Shown: in pieces, positions 47,582 to 59,500 of the stretch | Position numbering within the stretch: the first letter of the stretch is position 1 | Layout: each line of letters opens with the position of its first letter | Assembly: GCA_964030785.1 (NCBI GenBank) | Contig: OZ034969.1 | Span: forward strand, 29,189,401-29,253,400 | Reading direction: 5' to 3' | Length of the DNA stretch: 64,000 bases | DNA from: Siderastrea siderea | Lineage: Eukaryota > Cnidaria > Anthozoa > Scleractinia > Rhizangiidae | Program-made: the position numbers and the translations under genes | Notes under the pieces: model-generated | Told to the model about the DNA's origin: nothing | Database searches by the model: none | What the model saw: the letters and a program-made list of their open reading frames with translations, nothing else

Positions 47582-50500
47582 TTAAGAAGCAGCTTCCTCT
47601 TTCTTTTCTTCTTCTGGTTTAGCTTCCTCCTTCTCTCCTTCTGTTTTTTTCTCTTCTTCCTTTTTTTCTGCTGCCTCTTTCTCCTCTGTTTTAGCTTCAG
47701 CTTCCTACAAGAATCAACACACAAAACTCAAAAACAACTGACAGTTTCTTGAGAAGAAAATCAAAGTTCAGTTTCATTCCTAACAGCACTCAAGATAAAA
47801 ACGGGCAAAAACAAACCTTAATTTGCCAATTACTAAGAAGAATACTGTGCCGCCTGAAAGCACTGCTGGCCAGCTTTGCAAGATATCAAGGCCAAAAAAA
47901 TCAAGGTAAAAATATCGAGGACCAAAACGTGCTTGTCAGTAACTCAAAAGGTAATTGTTATAGTACTTTGAGTCATGACTTTGGGTTTTCCTCAAATCAT
48001 ACAAAATGAACAGATGTTTATCTTTAGGAGTAAAAGGGCCGGTTATTTGGACGGAGTCTACCAAAACTGCGGTCTCACGAACCCAATGTTTAAATCGTGT
48101 TTATTGTTAACAGTGTCAAGAAGGCACATAGAACAGATTACAAAAACTATTATGTACTTAAAACAACATTTTTAAGAAATGATACGAAGGTCCAGTCATT
48201 GTCTTAAACTGCGGTCCAAGTTAGACCTCACTGAAATAACTGACCCAAAGAGTATATTTTTGTGAAAACAAGTAGTCTCTATAACAGCAAGCCTTGGAAA
48301 AAATTGCTTTTGTATAAGCATACCCCTTCTTTTGGCGCCTCTGCTGCTGCTACTGCTGGTTTGGGCTCTGGTTCAGGTTCTGGTTCCTTCATGGGTGACA
48401 GGATTATTTTACCAACATTCTTTCGTTGGTGAATCTTTTGCATGGCCTTACCAACCTACTTGGAAAAAGCTGCCAGTCAGGACTGGTCTATTTTCTTAAC
48501 TAAATTCCATTTACCCTGGGGGGGGGGGGACATTGTGCCCGCGCTGACGTTAACAAATTACTACTTTTAAATGGCTAGACGAATCTCGTGACTTTTCCTG
48601 AAATTTATCAGAGAAAAATTTCCTGTGTCAATGATGTGTCTATGATGATTGATGTTTCCATACCAACCATCTACTCAGAAGGTGTTTTGCCTATTTTCTG
48701 TCTTTTTTCAGTTTTTTTCCCCTTCATTTGTAAGGAGGACAATCCTTTACATTTTTGTGCCTGTTTTGATTAAGTACGTTTCTTAGAACAAATTCATATA
48801 ATTTTTGATGTTGTCATTGTCAACTGTATGACTGCATGCTTGGGATTCAAGATGGCAGCTCAAAATTTATAATGGCTGCTTTGTGACGTCATGAAACGTC
48901 ATAATCAACACGTCATAAACCCAATCTGTTAAGCTTATGACGTGCTAAAAACAGGCCAACTTTCATCACAAGAGCATGAATACTTTTCGAGATCTAAAGT
49001 GGGAACACTTTGTGCCCCCCCTCAGGCTCAGAAACTCAAAAAAAGCCCAGGCAAAATAGGGTTAACCTTCTAAGCCCTGGTACAAAAAAAGGCATATTCT
49101 CCTTACTGTTCTCCATACATTTCTTATGGAACTAGTAAGGAGCATTTGACTAAATATCAAGTCGTCTTATCCTTGATGATCATTTCCTTTATTCTCTTTA
49201 CTCAGATGTTTGAACAAGTAGTGATAATGTAAAGAGGAATTTTATCATCGTCACTGCTAGGGCTAAAAGGGTTAAGGCTTAACAGTCACATTTATTTACT
49301 TAAATGACAATATTATTGCATTTTGGAGCAACTGATGTGTTCTATGTATCAATCCTACCACAATGTATCAAATTAAAATTAAAATCAACAACACTGTTTA
49401 GGCATTTGAAAATCACAAAATGCATCAATGTGCACATCTTCTTAAATCAATGGTCCACATGCATCAGGGGACATAGGATTAGTGTCCTTAAGCATTGCAT
49501 GTGGCTTTAAATAAGAACTGATAATATTATGGATACAATTAACTGATAGTGTGGTTGCTGAAAACAAGTCACGTCTTGTCAAGTTACTTCATGTACCAAA
49601 GTGTCACAACAAAAATAAAATATACTTTCTCAGTTTTTTTTGGCACACATGTGTGGCTTCAACCTACGTCCTGATTTCAGCCTTCAACAATGTGAATGAT
49701 ACTACAATTTTCAGCGGAGTAAGGCCAAGAGAAGTTTGGTCACAAAGTTTAAATGTTCAAATTACCATGTTGTCAAGGGCAACTTGCTTTGCTTCCAATG
49801 GAGACTGCATGAATCGATCACATCATGCCAAACAAAAACTTCATAGGAGTTCAATTCTTTTCCAATAACATTTCAGAAACTTCTCAACTTGTATTATAAA
49901 AGCTAGAGTCAACATAGCAATAAAATGAACAAAGTAAAACTGACCTCTTCAAATGCAAAAACCTGATCAATGTGAGGTTTGATCTTTCCCTCACTGTACA
50001 ACTGTAGCAAATCCTGCATTGCCTTTTTCGTTAACTCAGGGAAGTGTTTTGCATGTGCCAAGTCAAATCCACAGACACTCTTGCTCTCTTTCATCAGCTG
50101 CAATGGGTTGAACGTTACCCCTTGAAACCACTGCAAACAAAAAACATGAGGATTAAGTCAGTAACTGTACTTATCAACAGGACACACTGCTTCACAATTT
50201 AGTTAAGACTATCAGTATTGGAACAAGTGTCCCCTGAGATTTAGTTTCCAGGAAATCTACCAGAGCAGAGAGGTCAGTGATTGCAGAAATTGTCCATTTT
50301 CGAAGTGTCCAGCCGGAAATAAATGACTTGTAACAACTGTCAAAACTATAAAAAAGTGCATGAAAGTTTAGAAGAGAGCACACAAGAGTTGATGAGAGCA
50401 CACAAAAGTCAAAGGCAAAGCATAACAAAGAGTCAATGAGCCGAGAACACAAAAGTTAATGACAATGCACAAGAGTAAATTACATAGCATGGAATTTGGA

Positions 50501-53500
50501 GAAAACCCGTTCGAGTCAATGGGAACTCATTGGAGATGTTGAGAGCACATGTGCATGCCATCTTGGCAATCCTTCATTACTATCTACCTGGACTTTAGCC
50601 TTAAAGAAATAAAAAGTGCTGTTTTTCTTAAGGTTCTCTAGGATTGCCAGTGAGATTGCCAGTTCACAAGCAGTCTGACTTTCTATTTCATATCCTTTCC
50701 ACACCACAGCTATTTCTAAGCCTCACTACCCCACCCACCCCCCAATCAGGTTGATGACCCAACCTTCACCAATGGTCGCAAAGCCTGGTCCCTAGGGAGC
50801 ATGGCACTGTGCTGTGTGATGCCCCCCCCCCCCCCTCACTTTTAGCTGACCGCAGAAGGTTTTAATACTGTGTCCAGAATAAAGCAAAAAGTTAACTCAG
50901 ACTTACATTCTTGGCAAAAGAAAAGACACTCTTAGATTCACTAATTGCATTTGCATATCCTGTGAAAAGTAATAATAACATAAGTCCACATTAATTCAAA
51001 ATAATACAAGTGTATTATGTGCCACTACAACACTTAATCAAGACTACTAGGGAGCAGGGTCAACAAGAACCCATTTGGCAAAAATCGAGGGTAAAAATAA
51101 ACTGCAATGCTTACTGGAAATCATCACTGTCATCATCATCCTCATAAACTTTATTTAAATAAGAAGTTGTATCATTGTGTGGTTCCAGAAAATATCCATA
51201 CCCCCACCACATAGGGTCATTGGAAATTCCAAGGGGGAGGAAAGTATGAGCCTAAACTGGAATTTCCAGAGGGATGGAGGGTTCAAACCAATAAAAACCC
51301 TCCGTGGGGGTCAGTATGGATATTTTCTGGAACAACACATTACATAAAATGATCTTCCTAGGGGTTGTAGGAAAAAAAAATACACTAAATACAGCTAAGT
51401 AATCCTGAATGAGTTAAAACATACTCTCCCAGATTTGTACTCTCCCAGAAATCAACATCGCTAGTTTTTCAAGAGGTGGGGAGCAGGGATGGCACAGTGG
51501 TGAGAGCGCTCGCCTGCCACCAGTGTGGCCGGGTTTGACTCCCGCTCCCGGTGTCATATGTGGGTTGAGTTTGTTGTTGGTTCTCATCCTTGCTCCACGA
51601 GGTTTTTCTCTGGGTACTCCGGTTTTCTCCTCTCCTCAAAAACAAACACTTCCAATTCCAATTAGATCTAGAGCGCACGAACACGTTTAAACGAGCCTCA
51701 GAGCTCCTAAGTGTTTTGTGGGTAAACAAATTACGTTACAACAAATTATAATATTACAAGAGATCAGATTAGAATAATTTTCTCCACTCACTTACAGACT
51801 CTGCCTGGAGTCATGGTAAGGTGCTACAAAATGGGTTTTTAGTTTCAAGAAAAGGTGAACCATGAACAGTCATAGGACCTGTAAATTCCTTTGCTATAAA
51901 TTTTTAGAAGCTGTACTTTTCTTGCACTTGCGCAGTCAGTCATACTGTGAAACACGCATGCATACACAGCTGCCCAAGTTTATTATTTTCATTAGTGGAC
52001 ATGAGCTGTGGTTTATCCATGAAATGAATGAAACGGTATGTAGGCAATTTAACCAACAGCTTTTCTTTAACTAAAAAACAATTAGGGCTATGACCTGCAC
52101 AATACCACCACACCACTCAACTGAATGAGATACTGGGTCATTAGGTCGGCTGTGGGTTCTACTATCCTGTATGTGGAATGGATGATGTAATGAATATTAA
52201 TAGCTTTTGCAGCTCCTCTCTAAATCAGTAAACACTTTAGGACCTCTGTCAAATTCCATTTTTTCCACAAAGAGGTTTTGACATACCAAACGTAACAAGA
52301 ATTCCCAAGTGTTTAAGAAGATTGTATCCTTTCTTTGTATCTGCACCTCCAAGGGGATCAAGAACAATATCGACTCCTTCTGGGCACACCCTAACAAAAC
52401 AGCAACCAATGAAAGACATTAAGGCCGGAATATAATTTTACGCCCTGAAGGTCAAGAGCACAACTGTCTTGTGTCAATTTAAATTTTAGGCTTTTCTATT
52501 TATTTATTTATTTATTTATTATTATTATTTTTGCTCCAGACTGCCTGAATTTTTGCATGGTATCTTCAAGTTCATTCAAAGAACATTGCCTAATTTGTTT
52601 TTCGCTGATTAGCTTCATTACCACATAGAGCTCTTGCAAAGCATGATGGATGTTCAGCGGCCGCCTGGGGCTCCCTTTCTGCTCACTACACTTGACACAA
52701 ATCCAAGAAAAAAAACATAAAACGGCTTAATAAATTTGTCATCCTTTGAAGCCACCTTACGAAAAGTCTTGCCACAATTGTACCAAATGGGCTGCTTGGG
52801 TTAACAACTGGAGCACGGATGAGAATTCTTGGAAAAGAATGATTGAAGCAAAATTATAAAGAAATGAACTGAAATAAGCCTACTTTTTCACTGCTTGAAC
52901 ATAGTCCACTGTTCTGTAGTCAATGGCATGGGTTATTCCATTGGCAAGAATAGTCTCATGCTGAAATGGAAAATGCAATTACAGAAACATATTTATCAAC
53001 AAAGTCTCTATTAAAGACCTTCTTAAAAATGATGGAAACTTCTTAACTTTCAAGGAGTTCGACTCTGATAAATACGGATGCCAAACTAACTTTCTTCAGT
53101 ATTATCAAATAATTAGCGCAATACTGAACCGTTTACTGACAAAGGCAAAAGATACTGCCACCTTTAACAAGCTATTTTTCACAAGCAATAATAAAATCTT
53201 CAATTTGAATGACACTGTACAAATTAATCTGGGAAAAGCTAAATCAAAAGATTTTTACAAATTACTTAATGACAAAACCCATACAGACAATCAAACTGGT
53301 GCCAAACGGTGGAGCAAAAGTCTCTCTCTAAACGAAGATTCCTGGTGTAGGATCTTCAAGTCGCCGAAAAATGTTTGTAAGAAAAATAAACGCAAAGAAT
53401 TTAACTTCAAGTTCATACATAGAATTATAGTAATGAACAGAGAATCATTCAAATTTGGTATCAAGAAGGATGATGAATGCATATACTGCAGACAGAACGA

Positions 53501-56500
53501 CTCCATTGACCACACATTTATTGAATTCTATTTTATGAAGGCATTTGCAAAAGACATTTTGCAATGGTTTAACGCAACAAACAGGTGTCAGATCACCCCA
53601 ACAGAAATGTTATTTGGTGTAATTTCCGATTCATGTGAAAGAAAAATAACAAAGAAATTTAACTATACCACCCTCTTTATGTGCCACTATCTATATTCAA
53701 GTAAGTTAAATAACAAAGCCATCTCCCCCCAAGAGTTTACAACTCAACTCAAAAATAAATGTCGTATTGAGAATAACTGCTGAACATTGGCAAAATGGGA
53801 ACTACCATGCATCCTCCTTTTGGTTTCTTATTTAGCTTTAAGTAAGAATATATTGTAATTACTGTAAAATACTGTAAAATTTCCTGGACAAAATATAATA
53901 AAAAATGTTAACTGAAACAAAAAAACAAAAAAAAAAAAACAACAACAACAAAAAATCAGGACAATATATCACGAATCCAACATTAAACATTGAGTTATAA
54001 AATTTATTCCAGTTATGTGCAAAACAAGGTTGCAATGATTACTGCTCATGAAAATTGCTGCATCATGCAAATAAAAAATTGTTGGAGAACCCACTGTTGA
54101 TATACATTTTCCAGTGCTTTCAATAAGCACCGATGGCCAACGAAAAGTGTCGGCTATTTCGCTCAGAGAAATTGGCTACTTTTCCCCTAAACTGAAGTAA
54201 TTACAGGAAGATTCTTTCAAAGCTCCTGTTGATACAGTCAGTTAATACTCTACTCAAACCAGCTGCCTACTTCAAATTTTATTGAAACCCCTGATTTTCA
54301 TATCATTTAAAAAACTTTCTTTTCAGTGTTTAGTGGCTGTGAACTATGTGTATACCTTTGATGCAGAAGCTGTACCAAACATTGTTATTCCCTCCACCGT
54401 CTTACAAAGCTGAGTGGCTGCCATACCCTACAAAACATTTTCGCAGACACATTACAAAGCAAATGGACGATTCTTAAGAAAGAAGACCATGCAAACAAAG
54501 CCAAATTGGTAGTCACGGTAAAGCTTTCTGCTGGGTAAGGAATGAATGAAGCATTTTAAAAACCTAATCAAGTTTACAATTTAGATTTAACAGGCACTAT
54601 GAGCAAGGCTGCTGCCTAACGGGCGCCCGGTCGCCAGGGGCGCCTAAGTTGTACATGCGGGCGACCAAATTTCTGTACAAGGAGCCCGCACGGGCTCCTA
54701 TAAACCTGAGATTATCTTGGGACAATGGCCCCTACGTCCCGATAAATTTGGTTCTATTAGCTGAGCTTCAAACAATGGAACTATTTATGTATTTGGCGCG
54801 AAGCCATACATGGTAGAATTCTTCAAAAACCCATAACAAAAGTGTTAAAACAGCGAAGCCATCGTTTGTCTCCTGTTGGCAGTTGGAGACTGGGTACAAG
54901 ATGTGATTCCCAAATATGGAATATCAAAATCATGGGCTGTTTTGTTGCCCCGGCATTCGCAAGTGATCACGCGCTGGCAGCAAGGAAGACTGTTATGTCT
55001 ATTTGATTTTTTTTTCTTTTTGTGAGAAGAACGGGTAGATGACTTGTGTGCTATCGCCTCAACATCCTTGATATTTGATTTCATGTACAAGTTCGCCCTG
55101 AATCATTCATCATTTTGTGATCTCGTTATATTCAAATAAAGAAACCTTACGAACTTGGTGTAATCTTTACTTTGCTGCACGCGTTCAAGCGCTAATTTCT
55201 GCGAAAATCACCGAAGGTTTCCTTGGCTTTAACGGAGTATAACCCGATGGCAGCGATGGAGGTCTCGCAACAGGAACAGGTAAAATATATAAAGTTGTTT
55301 TTCTCGATTTCTCATACGAAAACATATCTAAGCTTCCAGTCTCGATAGCAATTTGAAACCCTTACAAAACAACAAATCTTCCTTATGCAGTGCGACTTGC
55401 GTTACTTCATTTGATCGTATATTTAACAACGTTTTTTAGACTAGTGTAGTATTTCGATTATAGAATAACCGTCCCACTTCCAGAGACACGATCTACTGCT
55501 CCTGTGGTCCATGAAGTCACCGATTTTGAGTTCAAAGATCATGAAACCGGGGTGACAGATTATTAATTCAATTTGATATTTCCCGCGCAATTTGCTTTTG
55601 TGATTTGATCGTTTGCATACAGAAATTTCTCGCTAAAATTGACTTTATAAAAATACTAGTATGTTTTGTTTGTGTGTAAAAACATAAACTTTTGCGTCTG
55701 GATGTCAGGTATGGCGCGAAGTGAAATGGTTGTGTGGAAATCGAAGTCAAACTGAAAATGTAAGCATGCCACTGTGTGACCTATCTCTAGTTTCACTGTC
55801 AAAGAGTTAAAAACACTCCCCAACAACTTAAATGACAAAAAGGTAAAGTCACAATGATTAGAAATCATTCAGGAGACAGTATAAGACTTCTGTACCCATA
55901 CAAATTTTTATAGTTTAAACTAAAACAGAAACTTTTACTTGGATACATTTGATAATTATCCAGAAGCCAATGCAGCTTTCTATTGCAGATATTTCAACCA
56001 TCCAGACTAAGGCTAATTGCAAGCAGTGATGTTCTGTTGTTGTTTTATCTGCATATATGTATACAAATAGCATGAATAAGATTGTAACATTGTCAGCAAA
56101 TTTCATGAAGACTAAGTTGTGAAACACTCTACTGTTAGTCTCACTGTTAGTACTGTTAGGAGCCATCAATAAGGTCCAAGATCAAACATCATGAACACTA
56201 ATGACGACTAAATTGCATAACCTACGATTTTATTAAAACTGTGTTGAGTTAAATTGGACATTTTCTTGTTTGCAACTTCTGTTTGGTATTGTTTATTGTA
56301 ATTATGTATTTTGTCATTTATTTCTTTCATTTTTTTGCATAACACTTCCTGTAATTAGCTGCACAGTTAGCTACAGACACGTGCCATGCTGCTCGTGAAA
56401 CCAGAAGCAAGAAAGAGATGTTCGTAGTCCAAAAACAATTTGGCCAAGGATACAGAATGAGAGAGACAGCGACAGCATAATGGCTGGGGCTAGGGTTTTC

Positions 56501-59500
56501 TTTATGATGCGGTCTAAATAAATAATTAACCAATTCTGGGCTCCTAGGAATGTGAGTTGGGCTCCTAAGTTTGGATTTTGGGAGCCCGAAGGGCTCCCGA
56601 AAATTTTCCTTAGGCAGCAGCCTTGCTATGAGAGTTTTTTTTTTGCAATGCGCATTTGACCATGTACTTTAAGTATGTTAATTTGCATAATATTAAGTAA
56701 TAAATATTATCATTAGCGGTTTATGGCACTGAATTTCAACTTGGTCGCGTCAGGATCAAATCCAGTTCTGGCCACTAGCTTGAGTGGTTTCTCGCTAGCC
56801 TGAGTTCAGCTCCTTGTCAAAGCATGCATGTTGATAGCCGACCGGTCTGCCTCTGCTCAGTTGGGATTCTTACTTGTTATGTTAAATTTGTTTTTTCTTT
56901 CTAGATATTTATATGGTCCTACAATTTTATGGGTTTAACACATATAATAATAATAATAACAATAATAATCAACTTTATTTAAAGAGGGCAAACATGTAAC
57001 AGTAAAAAACTGAAAAACCAGGGCCCTCTAATATATAATACAATATTTAACAATTATCCTGCGAAATCGCGCGGAATATCACCTGATACTTAGCCGACGA
57101 GGCCGTAGGCCGAGTTGGCTAAATCAGGGGATATTCCGCAAGATTGAGCAGGATAATTGTTTTATTATTCAACAAATTCCCATCGACTACCATTTTCAGA
57201 ACGAGAAAAACTACGGCTCTATGATAAAAACGCTAAAAGCTGGCAACACATAAGCTTAATAAAAATCAAAACAGAACTTCAAGAAATCGAAGTTTACTAC
57301 CGTTCACTTAAAAATACTTATTTACAAACTCATGTTTGGAAATGACAAGACAAAGGAAAAAAATATTGCTACCTTACCGAGAATAAGTCCTCATTCTGTG
57401 AATTAAAATCTTTTCAACTTTAGTCTTTACAACTTTCCGTGAGCAAGTGTGCTGCTTCGTTCGCAATAGCATTTTCTTGGTTGAGTTCTCACTATGAAAA
57501 TTCCAAGTCAACCTCTGGATATCTTTGTGAGCTGAAGCAAATACTTGATGACTTTTTGAGAGCATTTAATCGTGGAAAGTTTCTTCCAGAGAGTTAAAAT
57601 TTACAGAGAACACTGCTAAAACTGCCTCGCTTTTCAAAATGGCCGCCAAACAAGCAATGAAAGAAAATCTGCAGTGCACTTCCAAATATGGTCATTTACA
57701 TATATCGCAGGATATCTGTCATGTAGGATGACAGATATTGAGGGCTTCCTTACCATATATGGGCATAGTGACAATTTGTTGAATAATAAATATCAATATA
57801 CAACATATATCTTGTGTAAATAAGGGTTATTCTTACCAGTGAACACTATTGTACTTTCACAACTTCAATAAGAATAAATTATTGTAACCACAAAAGAACT
57901 AAAATAAAAACCACTATAGGCATTGAAATGCAATTGAAATTCACCAAAAATCTCTAAATTTGTTAACAAGAGTTGTTGCAGAAAATAGTAGCCTTACTGT
58001 GAAAATTATACAATTACTTGCTTTAATGAAGTAAATATAAAGCAAAACATTGGTTTGAGCTCAAAATGATTACCTAATAGCATTTATGACCAAAGCTTTG
58101 TTTTGATCCTTTCAACTACCACCAGCGAATAGCCTGCGTGCAGACGTCTCCTATTTCCTTCCACCCGTGGAAAAGGGACGTCTGCGAAACGGCGTCGCTA
58201 ATCGTGTTCCAGTATCCTGCTGTTCGGATTTTAAATTTCGCATAAATTATGATAACAGAGTTTTGTTTTCTGTGCCAGAAACGTTTCCCTCTGATCGCTC
58301 CATGATCGGAGGTCGAACAGGACTAAGAGGAGGAATCTGAATTTTTCTCACAGAAGCATTGCGAACGGCTTTCACAGGAGATGACGTAACCAGCGAACTG
58401 AGATCATTCGACGAACGATCTACCGACTCCTCCAAAAGAATTCGCTTCTCGGGAGAAGCCGAAGTTCCTACGCTGTCCTTTCCTAGTGTCTCGATCTTTT
58501 TTTTTACTGTAAGTCCTGCCTCGAAAGCTTTGGAACTATAATCGCTAAAAAGTTCGTCCTCGATTTTTCTCACGTTGGCGTAAAGACCTCTCCGCTTTTG
58601 CAACTTTCCCACGCACGATCCACAAATATATGGTGATGTTTCGTGTACGATGAACTGAAGAGAAAGGACTTCTTCCTGAATTTTATATTCACTGCGACTT
58701 TTCACAAGGTTTCTGTCGTTGTTTTTCAGAATAGTCGAGAAACACAACACACAATCGGACATGTTTTTATCAATGGAAAACCCTGCTAAATGTAGTCGCA
58801 TACATTATCTCGAGCATTTCCCGACGATAGCCAATCAGAGTTGTTTCTAACAGTGGCTATTGTCAAACAACCAATAAAAGCACTTTCCACGAATTCCTGA
58901 AAAACAGCAGGATATTGGAACACGATTAGCGACGCCGTTTCGCAGACGTCCCTTTTCCGCCGGTGGAAGGAAATAGGAGACGTCTGCACGCAGGCTACCA
59001 GCGAATGGAATATATTAAAATAAGCGAAAACAAGGAACAAATTGTGCCTTAAGCCCATTCAAAAATCTCTTGTTTTAAACTTACCACTCCGCCAGCAGCC
59101 ATGTGAATAAGGATACTTTTCCTGTGACCTAAGTTTGCACAGTGAAAGACCGTGAAATAAGCCGTGAGGTAATTAATAGGAATTGCAGCAGCATCCTCAA
59201 AACTCATGCTCTCTGGAATGACAAAACAATTCTCTGCAGGAATACAGACATATTCAGACCAAGCACCGCATGTTTCAAGCCGAAGGCACAATACACGTGC
59301 ACCAACCTATCAATAACAAAAACATGAATGTGATTAGTCCATGTTAGACAGGAAATTGTTGCGACATGAAAGAAGCACTCTCTGTCCAAGAAGTGTCCTC
59401 TGTTCTAATCAGCATACCTGTTGAATCAGGTTTTCATAAAAAGGCATCCCTACACAAACTGGTATCACTCTCAACATGTATAGTAGACTTTTAAAACAAA

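Noticed and set aside
51490..51560. tRNA gene
   Set aside because: Polymerase III boxes are present but the cloverleaf does not close and a SINE body follows.
58786..59058. Minus-strand ORF across the right TIR of the ZAD-carrying element
   Set aside because: Mostly TIR sequence and promoter-like DNA; no domain.
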